A stretch of DNA of 8,286 bases from Bacteroidota bacterium (lineage in GTDB: Bacteria; CLD3; SB21), in contig JAGQUY010000178.1 of the NCBI GenBank assembly GCA_020438245.1, positions 1 to 8,286 on the forward strand, read 5' to 3'. The translations under genes and the position numbers were made by a program. Under the pieces are notes generated by a model, which was given only the letters and a program-made list of their open reading frames with translations, was not told the DNA's origin and searched no databases. Below are positions 1 to 6,234 of the stretch, piece after piece; position 1 is the stretch's first letter; the number at the start of each line of letters is the position of its first letter.

Positions 1-926
1 ATGAACATTTCCACCACGTCGCTCTCAATCAACGGCATCACCACCTGACATTCAGGATCGCCGAACCGGCAATTATACTCAACCACCTTGGGTCCATCGG
101 ACGTAACCATCAGCCCGCAATAAAGCACACCCTTGTACGACCGTCCTTCCTTGGCCATAGCAGCGATAGTCGGTTTCACGATACTCGCGATGGCTGCTTG
201 GAGCAGGTCCGGAGTCATGACCGGCGCCGGCGCATACGCACCCATTCCGCCTGTATTCTTACCGCGATCGCCGTCCAGTGCACGCTTATGATCCTGAGCA
301 ACCGGAAGCACGAGGAAATCGGTGCCGTCGGTAATCACAAAAACCGATGCCTCCTCGCCCTCCATAAACTCTTCGATCACAACCCGGTCGCCGGCAGAGC
401 CGAATGCATGGTCGGACATCATAAATTCGACGGCGTCCAACGCTTCTGCCAACTTCCGGCAAACCACAGCCCCTTTACCGGCCGCCAACCCGTCTGCTTT
501 GACCACGCACGGCTTGTTTTTTTCCCGCAGGTACTCTTTGGCATCGTGAACTTCGGTAAAGACTTTGAAGTCTGCCGTTGGAATGTCGTATTTCTGCATG
601 AGGTATTTGGAAAAAACCTTGCTGCCTTCGATTTCTGCCGCCATGGCCGAAGGACCGAAAATCTTCAGACCCTTGCTTTCGAACTCATCAACAATGCCCA
701 TCGTCAATGGTTGTTCCGGCCCGACGACGGTCAGATCAATGGACTGTTCCAGTGCAAAGTTGCGCAGTCCTTCAATATCATCCGGCTTGATCGGCACACA
801 TTCCGCGAGATTTCCTATCCCGCCATTGCCGTTGGCACAATACAGTTTTGAAACGAGCTTTGATCGGGCAATTTTCCAGATAAGTGCGTGTTCCCGACCG
901 CCGCTCCCAATAACCAGTACTTTCAT
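1..926 (-). CDS. purD: phosphoribosylamine--glycine ligase (GAR synthetase), C-terminus cut off by window edge
   Basis: PurD makes glycinamide ribonucleotide from phosphoribosylamine, glycine and ATP in the cytosol, the second step of de novo purine synthesis. My own translation of the minus strand gives 308 open residues with no stop before the edge. The N-terminal domain opens with MKVLVIGSGGREHAL (the family's nucleotide-binding-like start), then GNGGIG near 33-38 and VVGPEQPL near 67-74. The ATP-grasp region follows: VVKADGLAAGKG (141-152), EEFMEGEEAS (185-194), DHKRALDGDRGKNTGGMGAYAP (212-233, in parts) and EYNCRFGDPE (283-292). Family members are about 420-430 residues, so roughly the last 115 are missing. 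The motif usually seen as PGNAGT reads NGNGGI here. The gene is last in a leftward run, 68 bp after yebC; a weak GGA lies just before the ATG. Identity is very secure; the start is secure from the family N-terminus. Confidence 0.97.
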   Translation of the reverse strand, partial: MKVLVIGSGGREHALIWKIARSKLVSKLYCANGNGGIGNLAECVPIKPDDIEGLRNFALEQSIDLTVVGPEQPLTMGIVDEFESKGLKIFGPSAMAAEIEGSKVFSKYLMQKYDIPTADFKVFTEVHDAKEYLREKNKPCVVKADGLAAGKGAVVCRKLAEALDAVEFMMSDHAFGSAGDRVVIEEFMEGEEASVFVITDGTDFLVLPVAQDHKRALDGDRGKNTGGMGAYAPAPVMTPDLLQAAIASIVKPTIAAMAKEGRSYKGVLYCGLMVTSDGPKVVEYNCRFGDPECQVVMPLIESDVVEMF

Positions 927-994
927 GATCCGTTCTTCCGGCTACGAAATAGTTGCAGACTCCATTCTTATTATCGACGAACTGAGCCGCACAC

Positions 995-1702
995 TCACTT
1001 CATATTGTGATAAACATTTTGAACATCGTCATCCTCCTCGAGGGCAGCCACCAGTTTCATGATCTCCTCTTCCTGCGACTCGTCAACCGCATTTTGTGTG
1101 GTGGGCAGATATTGGAGCTCTGCACTGATCACGGTCAGCTGTTTTTCCTCGAGTGTTTTCTGCATCTTTGCAAAATCTGCGAAACTTGTATAAACATAGA
1201 TGTCGGCCTCGTCTACGGCAAAATCTTCGGCTCCGTAATCGATCAACTCCAATTCCAACTCCTCCCTATCCACTCCCTCGGCGGCAATCTTGAATACACC
1301 TTTACGTTCAAACAAGAAGGCAACCGATCCGGTATTGCCAAGACTGCCGTTGTACTTGGTAAAATGCATCCTCACATTGGCGACGGTTCGTGTAGGATTG
1401 TCGGTCGCACATTCGACCAGAATTCCGATCCCATAAGGACCGTACCCTTCATAAAGAACTTCCTGTAAATCTTTATCGTCTTTGGACGAAGCTCTTTTAA
1501 TGGCGGCGTCGATTCGGTCCTTGGGCATATTAACGCCTTTGGCGTTCTGAATCGCGGTCCGCAACCTTGGATTGGTGTCCGGATTGGGTCCGTTTTGTTT
1601 TACGGCGATGGCGATTTCTTTGCCGTAGCGCGTGAACGCTTTGGCCATTTTGTCAAATCGCGCGAACATCTTGTATTTTCTTTTTTCAAATATACGTCCC
1701 AT
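995..1702 (-). CDS. yebC: YebC/TACO1 family translation factor / putative transcriptional regulator
   Basis: This is a full-length 235-residue YebC/TACO1 protein (family about 235-250). Members were long annotated as DNA-binding regulators; more recent work, recalled and not checked here, assigns YebC/TACO1 proteins a role in relieving ribosome stalls at proline-rich stretches. Recognisable blocks are NPDTNPRLRTAIQNAKGVNMPKD (about 41-63, in parts), YEGYGPYGIGILVE (about 84-97), NPTRTVANVR, and GSLGNTGSVAFLF, all hallmarks of the three-domain fold. The N-terminus MGRIFEKRKYKMFARF resembles the Bacteroidota/Ignavibacteria-type variant rather than the usual AGHSKW start, which supports the ATG chosen over Met12. 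The C-terminus is acidic (LEEDDDVQNVYHNMK). It starts 8 bp after the TonB-like gene stop, with GAGG at 1707-1710 next to that stop, so translational coupling is likely. purD follows after 68 bp. Function is reliable at family level; the exact cellular target is unknown. Confidence 0.95.
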   Translation of the reverse strand: MGRIFEKRKYKMFARFDKMAKAFTRYGKEIAIAVKQNGPNPDTNPRLRTAIQNAKGVNMPKDRIDAAIKRASSKDDKDLQEVLYEGYGPYGIGILVECATDNPTRTVANVRMHFTKYNGSLGNTGSVAFLFERKGVFKIAAEGVDREELELELIDYGAEDFAVDEADIYVYTSFADFAKMQKTLEEKQLTVISAELQYLPTTQNAVDESQEEEIMKLVAALEEDDDVQNVYHNMK

Positions 1703-1706
1703 GGAA

Positions 1707-1710
1707 CCTC
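1707..1710 (-). promoter_or_regulatory. ribosome-binding site of yebC
   Basis: Read on the minus strand, GAGG follows immediately after the TAA stop of the TonB-like gene, with four bases (TTCC) before the yebC ATG. The spacing is a little short, but the site supports the chosen yebC start and suggests ribosomes finishing the upstream gene can re-initiate here. Confidence 0.5.
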
Positions 1711-2391
1711 TTATTTTGCTTTGTCGCTGAACTCAAATTTATGGTCTGTCCAGGCCTCCAGTTTTTTCTTTCCGTCGGAGGCCGGATTGTATTTGCATTT
1801 ATACACCGTTTCGATGGCAAGTTTTTCCAGTGTGGAATTGCCGGTCGTATTTGACTTCACCTTGTGATCCACCACATTTCCATTGACGTCCACCTTCACC
1901 TGCAAAACAACGACGCCGGAAATTCCCTGCTTTCGCAAGGCCTCCGGGTATTCGGGGAATTTGGATATCATAAGTTTCGGCGGAAAATATTCATCTTTTC
2001 CTTTTCCGCCCGGCGGTGCCGGCGGGGCCGGGATTTCCAACAAGCCATCTTCGGTACTGAAGATCACGTCCTTGTCATCAACGAGAATTTCTTCGGCCCG
2101 ATCCGATGCAATCGGTATCACCGGTTTAACCGGCTGTCCTTTTACCGAGAGCTCTTGGCGGGTTTGCGGAATGTCCATAACTTCGATGGTAATTTGCGGG
2201 ATAAACGGCGCCTCCCTCGACGGCTCGATGGCCGGCATGGTTCTGACGACCAGAACACAAAAAATCAAGACACCCAGCAGTGACGCTTCGAGAGTAAATC
2301 GAAAACGTATTTTGACCACTTGATGTGCGGGAATTTTTCCCAAGTCCGGCCTGCCAACAGTGAAGTACTGACTAAAACGTCGATTACGCAC
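1711..2391 (-). CDS. TonB family protein (single N-terminal TM anchor, C-terminal TonB domain)
   Basis: A 226-residue envelope protein with TonB topology. A basic N-terminal cytoplasmic segment (about 1-33) is followed by one hydrophobic helix (about 34-52, LEASLLGVLIFCVLVV), a periplasmic linker (about 53-138) with a short proline run at 120-127 (IPAPPAPP), and a TonB C-terminal domain (about 139-222). The last contains FPEYPEALRKQGISGVVVLQ, the DVNGNV turn, and a tail like the usual A...W.F.P block. TonB proteins pass proton-motive energy from ExbB/ExbD to outer-membrane transporters, but many such paralogues have unknown partners, and no exbB, exbD or receptor gene is visible. The proline linker is far shorter than in E. 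coli TonB. The first codon is GTG with no clear Shine-Dalgarno; another in-frame GTG at 2317-2319 (residue 25) would give a 202-residue protein still containing the anchor. It lies 11 bp after the HcrB-like gene and 8 bp before yebC, so it is probably co-transcribed with both. Confidence 0.85.
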   Translation of the reverse strand: MRNRRFSQYFTVGRPDLGKIPAHQVVKIRFRFTLEASLLGVLIFCVLVVRTMPAIEPSREAPFIPQITIEVMDIPQTRQELSVKGQPVKPVIPIASDRAEEILVDDKDVIFSTEDGLLEIPAPPAPPGGKGKDEYFPPKLMISKFPEYPEALRKQGISGVVVLQVKVDVNGNVVDHKVKSNTTGNSTLEKLAIETVYKCKYNPASDGKKKLEAWTDHKFEFSDKAK

Positions 2392-2402
2392 AAGGTTGCC
2401 GA

Positions 2403-3416
2403 TCAGGCCGCAAACTCCTCCGCATAGGAAGATGGATTGGTCAGCTTCTGAAGCAGTCTTCGCGTAAAGACTCTTACCATCCGTTTTCTATATGCCGGCC
2501 GAAAGTTGGTCAAATCCAACGGCTTGGCCGCCTCATATGCCAATTCTGCAGCCTTTTCAATATCCTTCTCTGTAATTTTCTTGCCGATTAACGCCTCCCC
2601 GGCTGCTTCCACCTCAAATGGGCTGGAAAAAATCGCACCGAGAACAATACGGGCATCTTTACAAACTTCTTGGTCATCCAAAGTCAGGCCGATCATAACG
2701 CCAAGCATCGGATAGTCGATGGCCTGACGTCGACGAAGTTTCATATACCCACCTCGAAATCCCTTGGGAGGGCGCGGCACGAAAACTTCCGTCAACAGTT
2801 CACCCGGCTGCAATTTGTTGAAAGCCATGCCGTCGTTCACATAAAAATCCTTCAGGTCGATGACGCGTTCTTTTTTTTCACTCACGAGTTTGATGGTCGC
2901 GTTCAACGCAACCAAGACAGGGACTGTATCGCACGACGAAATGGCATAGCAACGATGGCCGCTCGGAGCTACGCGGCAAATATCTCCATCCTTCTTCATG
3001 CAATTATTGATCGCTTTTCGCCAAAAATAGGACTGATTGTAATAAAAGCATCGCGTGTCGAGCAATATATTGCCTCCGATCGTGCCTTTATTTTGAAGCA
3101 GAGGGGTCGCAATCTTTTGCGCGGCCTCCGCTAAAACGGCGACTTGCCCCACAACGATCGGGTGATGCGCAACTTCCGAAATCGGGACCATGGCTCCTAG
3201 CGTAATACCGGAATCATCCTCTTTGATTCGATTCAAATCCGGGATCTTGCCCAGGCTGATCAACACGTCGGGCTCGAACAACCGGTTTTTCATACTGGGT
3301 ATCAGGTCCGTTCCACCCGCCAGAATTTTGGCACGATCTCCATGCTTCGCAAGAAGCTCGACCGCTTCTGGGACGGTTTGCGGTGCGATGAAATCAAATT
3401 CTGGAAGCGTCAGCAT
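2403..3416 (-). CDS. FAD-binding subunit of xanthine oxidase-family molybdenum hydroxylase, 4-hydroxybenzoyl-CoA reductase beta (HcrB)-like
   Basis: This 337-residue protein is the FAD (medium) subunit of a molybdenum hydroxylase. It opens with the PCMH-type FAD fold: AGGTDL (33-38) binds the FAD pyrophosphate, and GTIGGNI (111-117) is the second FAD signature. The C-terminal CO-dehydrogenase-flavoprotein domain spans about 220-325, with YMKLRRRQAIDYPMLGV at 224-240. Between the FAD motifs and the second half is an inserted loop with Cys123, Cys139, Cys147 and Cys156 (plus Cys162). The loop and context (LDTRCFYYNQS, GDICRVAPSGHRCYA) closely resemble HcrB, where four such cysteines hold an extra [4Fe-4S] cluster. 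In that enzyme electrons enter through the cluster and FAD to dehydroxylate 4-hydroxybenzoyl-CoA to benzoyl-CoA. E. coli PaoB also carries a [4Fe-4S] cluster, so the substrate cannot be fixed from this subunit alone. No molybdopterin (alpha) or [2Fe-2S] (gamma) subunit gene is adjacent. The gene follows rpe by 137 bp and precedes the TonB-like gene by 11 bp. The start has only a weak purine-rich stretch, but the N-terminus fits the family. Confidence 0.9.
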   Translation of the reverse strand: MLTLPEFDFIAPQTVPEAVELLAKHGDRAKILAGGTDLIPSMKNRLFEPDVLISLGKIPDLNRIKEDDSGITLGAMVPISEVAHHPIVVGQVAVLAEAAQKIATPLLQNKGTIGGNILLDTRCFYYNQSYFWRKAINNCMKKDGDICRVAPSGHRCYAISSCDTVPVLVALNATIKLVSEKKERVIDLKDFYVNDGMAFNKLQPGELLTEVFVPRPPKGFRGGYMKLRRRQAIDYPMLGVMIGLTLDDQEVCKDARIVLGAIFSSPFEVEAAGEALIGKKITEKDIEKAAELAYEAAKPLDLTNFRPAYRKRMVRVFTRRLLQKLTNPSSYAEEFAA

Positions 3417-3465
3417 TTCAACTTTCTTTTGGATCGTTTATCAAAAAACTATTATTCAACTGTCA

Positions 3466-3540
3466 TGGTTCGACAGGCCCACCGTGAACCCAATTCCTGT
3501 CGCAAGTACCTAAGCCCATCCTGAGCTCGTCGAAAGATGG
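3466..3540. repeat. REP-like palindromic element (two hairpins with related arms)
   Basis: Two short inverted repeats sit in the 137 bp gap between the rpe stop and the HcrB-like gene start. The left one pairs GGTTC (3467-3471) with GAACC (3486-3490), extended inward by AC/GT with one bulged base. The right one pairs CCATC (3516-3520) with GATGG (3536-3540). The arms are also imperfect inverted copies of each other: TTCGAC at 3469-3474 opposes GTCGAA at 3529-3534, with partial matching inward (GGCCCA against GAGCTCA). The composition, TTCGACaGGC.CA and TGAGCtCGTCGAA, resembles a class of dispersed intergenic palindromes common in bacterial genomes. Such elements often act as transcript ends, attenuators or mRNA stabilisers. 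Copy number cannot be judged from one window. Confidence 0.6.
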
Positions 3541-3553
3541 CTTGGTTTGACCC

Positions 3554-4216
3554 TCATGCAACCACACGATGTGGATTAATTGATTTCAGACTCTGAATTG
3601 CCTTGTTGATATCTTTTGATCCAAACACGAACGAACCGGCCACAAGGACATTCGCTCCCGCATCGACAACTCTTTTTCCGGTTTCCGCATTCACGCCGCC
3701 ATCCACTTCGATAAAAATTTTTCTCGAACCGATCATCTCCGAGATGGCGCGAATTTTGTCGATACTCGATGCAATGAACTGCTGTCCGCCAAAACCCGGG
3801 TTCACCGACATAACCAAGATCAAATCCACATCGTCAAGAACATACTTGAGGGCCTCAGGAGGTGTCGCCGGGTTCAAAACCACGCCGGCTTTGGCGCCGG
3901 TTGATCGGATAAGACTCAGCGAACGGTTCAGATGCGGACAGGCTTCCTGATGAACGGAGATGATATCCGCGCCGGCATTTCGAAAATCGTGCACATACCG
4001 AGCCGGCGACTCGATCATCAGGTGCACGTCAAGTGGCAGTTTCGTGATTTTACGCACATGCTCCACGACCACAGGGCCAATGGTTATGTTCGGCACAAAG
4101 TGACCATCCATCACATCGACATGAATCCAGTCCGCGCCTGCTTCTTCTGACCGTCGGATATCTTTTTCAAGGTCCGCAAAGTTGGCAGAAAGGATCGACG
4201 GCGCTACAATCGCCAT
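3554..4216 (-). CDS. rpe: ribulose-phosphate 3-epimerase
   Basis: Rpe interconverts D-ribulose 5-phosphate and D-xylulose 5-phosphate in the pentose phosphate pathway. The 220-residue product is the usual length for this metal-dependent TIM barrel. It shows APSILSAN at 5-12 (Ser7), HVDVMDGHFVPN at 32-43 (His32 and the acid/base Asp34), DVHLMI at 63-68 (His65), VNPGFGGQ at 138-145 (phosphate-binding loop) and EVDGGVN at 170-176 (second catalytic Asp172). AGSFVFG at 193-199 forms the last phosphate-binding strand. All metal ligands and both catalytic aspartates are present. The start is supported by an excellent Shine-Dalgarno AAGGAG nine bases upstream. It is the first gene of the leftward run and diverges from selB. 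It probably has its own promoter; whether transcripts continue through the palindromic element into the HcrB-like gene is unknown. Confidence 0.97.
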   Translation of the reverse strand: MAIVAPSILSANFADLEKDIRRSEEAGADWIHVDVMDGHFVPNITIGPVVVEHVRKITKLPLDVHLMIESPARYVHDFRNAGADIISVHQEACPHLNRSLSLIRSTGAKAGVVLNPATPPEALKYVLDDVDLILVMSVNPGFGGQQFIASSIDKIRAISEMIGSRKIFIEVDGGVNAETGKRVVDAGANVLVAGSFVFGSKDINKAIQSLKSINPHRVVA

Positions 4217-4225
4217 GAGACAGTA

Positions 4226-4231
4226 CTCCTT
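4226..4231 (-). promoter_or_regulatory. strong ribosome-binding site of rpe
   Basis: The minus strand reads AAGGAG, then nine bases (TACTGTCTC), then the rpe ATG. This is the only textbook Shine-Dalgarno in the window, and it fixes the rpe start. Confidence 0.8.
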
Positions 4232-4242
4232 GATTGATGACC

Positions 4243-4271
4243 ATGATAAAAAAAAGTCACGCCAGAATCAA
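4243..4271 (-). promoter_or_regulatory. putative sigma70-type promoter for rpe
   Basis: On the minus strand a -35-like TTGATT (4266-4271) and a -10-like TATCAT (4243-4248) are separated by exactly 17 bases, the last seven all T. A start near 4236-4238 would leave a leader of about 20 bases containing the rpe Shine-Dalgarno. Each hexamer has two mismatches to the E. coli consensus. If the organism uses a Bacteroidota-type housekeeping sigma factor, the rules would differ. The 140 bp region (4217-4356) must also serve selB on the other strand, for which no convincing promoter was found. Confidence 0.45.
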
Positions 4272-4356
4272 AGGATTTCGGCCTTTGCCGGCAGGCGACA
4301 CGATCTCGTTCCCAATTCCCCATTGATATTCTCTCGAACTGCCCGCAAATTTGCTC

Positions 4357-6228
4357 ATGCCCCATTTCATCATTGGCACCGCCGGCCATATCGATCACGG
4401 AAAAACTGCTCTGGTCAAAGCACTGACCGGCATTGATTCCAGTCGGCTCAAAGAAGAAAAAGAGCGCGGCATTACCATCGACATCGGTTTCGCTTACTGG
4501 AAGCCCGAGATAACGATCATCGACGTCCCGGGTCACGAACGATTCATACGCAACATGGTGGCCGGCGTCCACTCCATCGACTTTGTGCTGTTTGTGATTG
4601 CGGCAGATGACGGCATCATGCCGCAGACGGTGGAGCACCTTGAGATTATTCGGTTGTTGGACATCCGGGCCGGCTGCGTTGCGATGACAAAATGCGATTT
4701 GGTGGACGAATACAGAAGACAGACCGTGGCGGCATCTATTCGGAAGGCACTTGTCAATTCCCCTTTGGAACGGGAGAGACTGTTTGAAGTTTCATCCATC
4801 CGCGGAGACGGTATCGATGAGCTGCGGGACTTTCTGCAAAATCTGCCGGCGACCAAAATCAAGCGCCCTCCCGGACCGTTTCGAATGTTTGTCGATCGGT
4901 CATTTTCCATTAAAGGTCACGGAACGGTCATTACCGGAACGGTTCTGTCTGGCACCGTCAATGTACATCAGGCCATCGAACTTCTCCCATCGGGACAAAA
5001 ACTTAGGGTGCGCGGTTTGCAACAACACATCCACACTGCCGAACGGCTTGAAGCAGGAGATCGGGCCGCCATCAACGTTGCAGGCATCGACAAACGGGAT
5101 GTGCGCCGGGGTCACGTTGTCGCCGATCCGGCTTGGCTGAAACTTCACACTGTTTACACGGCTAAACTATTTCTTCTATCCTCCGCGCGCAGTGCCATTA
5201 AGGGCTATTCATCGTACCGCGTTTTGATCGGGACGCAAGAAATCTTCGTGCGGATCAGGCCGTTGGGTAACACTGAAGTTTCACCGGGTTCATCCGGGTA
5301 TGTTTCGATCACGTTTGAGGAGCCCGTTTGTTATCTGCACGGAGACCGGTTCGTGCTTCGTGAATCGAATTCCGCCTCGACCCTTGGCGGTGGTCGGCTA
5401 TTGAGCGATTTGCCCGCTACCGCGGGTCAAAACGCCCGTTTTTCGGAATTCTTCGAACACCTTGAACAGGGGGATTTAACCGAGAAACTGGCGGCCTATA
5501 TCGTCTTCACAGGCCGGGCTTCTATTTCCCACATGGCATCGATATTTGGTGCACCTTCGGAGACCGTTCGATCCCTGATCGGACGAAACCCCGGGTTCGT
5601 TGAGGCCGGCCCGGACCTTGTCGTAGACGCCGAACGGTGGAATGCGCTCTTGGAAAATGCTGTCGACAAGCTTGCTCTATTTCATACCGAATATGCCGAT
5701 CGCAAAGGAATGCGGAAAACGGACTTACGACACAGCCTCCAAATCTCCGATAACTCGGTTTGGAATTCCTTCTTGCGACAACTCCTTGAGCGATTCCCCG
5801 TTCAGGATCACGAGGACTACCTCGCGCTCGGATCGCACGAAATCCAACTCTCGCCCGAAGATCGTCCTCTGGCAGTAGCGGTTGAACAGGTATTTGCCAA
5901 GCAGCTCTACACTCCTCCGCTCATTGACGAGGTAGCCGATTCCCTCTCCCTCCCGCGACAGCAGACGTTGAGATTGATTCGCACGTTGACGGATCAGGGT
6001 ATTCTTATCAAAACAGACTCAAGACTTCACTTTCATCATACCGCAATCACACAAGCTCGCCGTTTGGTTATTGATTTTATTGGACGGAATGGTCATATTG
6101 AAGTCGGCCAATTTAAGGAAAAACTTAATATTAGCCGTAAGTTCGCCCTTTCTCTTCTGGAGTATTTTGATTCGGTCAGGCTCACACAGCGCGAAGACCA
6201 TTACCGAATTCTCGTGCCAACAAAGTAG
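4357..6228 (+). CDS. selB: selenocysteine-specific elongation factor SelB
   Basis: SelB is the GTPase that carries selenocysteyl-tRNA(Sec) to ribosomes stalled at UGA codons followed by a SECIS hairpin. The 623-residue product (E. coli 614) starts FIIGTAGHIDHGKT; the P-loop spans 7-17. RLKEEKERGITID (30-42) is the switch-I block, DVPGH is at 56-60, and TKCD at 111-114 is the SelB form of the guanine-specificity motif. SSI at 146-148 is G5. EF-Tu-like domain 2 (about 173-260) has GHGTVITGTV and RDVRRGHVVADP; domain 3 (about 265-350) ends in LGGGRLL. The rest, about 355-623, fits the four winged helices that bind SECIS, ending with ISRKFALSLLEYFDSVRLT, a typical final-domain signature. I chose the ATG at 4357; an in-frame TTG two codons earlier is possible, but neither has a clear Shine-Dalgarno. 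It diverges from rpe, and the FG-GAP gene follows after 6 bp. No selA, selD, tRNA(Sec) or selenoprotein gene is visible in the window. Confidence 0.97.
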   Translation: MPHFIIGTAGHIDHGKTALVKALTGIDSSRLKEEKERGITIDIGFAYWKPEITIIDVPGHERFIRNMVAGVHSIDFVLFVIAADDGIMPQTVEHLEIIRLLDIRAGCVAMTKCDLVDEYRRQTVAASIRKALVNSPLERERLFEVSSIRGDGIDELRDFLQNLPATKIKRPPGPFRMFVDRSFSIKGHGTVITGTVLSGTVNVHQAIELLPSGQKLRVRGLQQHIHTAERLEAGDRAAINVAGIDKRDVRRGHVVADPAWLKLHTVYTAKLFLLSSARSAIKGYSSYRVLIGTQEIFVRIRPLGNTEVSPGSSGYVSITFEEPVCYLHGDRFVLRESNSASTLGGGRLLSDLPATAGQNARFSEFFEHLEQGDLTEKLAAYIVFTGRASISHMASIFGAPSETVRSLIGRNPGFVEAGPDLVVDAERWNALLENAVDKLALFHTEYADRKGMRKTDLRHSLQISDNSVWNSFLRQLLERFPVQDHEDYLALGSHEIQLSPEDRPLAVAVEQVFAKQLYTPPLIDEVADSLSLPRQQTLRLIRTLTDQGILIKTDSRLHFHHTAITQARRLVIDFIGRNGHIEVGQFKEKLNISRKFALSLLEYFDSVRLTQREDHYRILVPTK

Positions 6229-6234
6229 ATCCAA

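Noticed and set aside
198..851. Plus-strand 217-residue open frame
   Set aside because: It lies wholly opposite purD, whose translation matches the family throughout; the plus-strand product has no recognisable motif.
960..997. Possible selenocysteine readthrough of the yebC TGA, given a nearby selB
   Set aside because: The frame after TGA reaches a TAA within about nine codons, YebC is already full length, and no YebC is known as a selenoprotein.
3417..3465. T-rich stretch beside the palindromic element as an intrinsic terminator
   Set aside because: On the minus strand the six-T run comes about 20 bases after the nearest hairpin, too far for a standard terminator.
4323..4352. TTGATA and AAATTT as a selB promoter (18-base spacing)
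   Set aside because: The -10 match is poor and would place the transcript start at or beyond the start codon; AT-rich chance matches are expected here.
4351..4356. TTG start for selB two codons before the ATG
   Set aside because: It adds only two residues, has no Shine-Dalgarno support, and the family normally begins shortly before the FIIGTAGHIDHGKT block, as the ATG does.
4204..4638. Minus-strand 144-residue open frame upstream of rpe
   Set aside because: It overlaps the conserved P-loop and switch regions of selB on the other strand, and its residues resemble nothing known.
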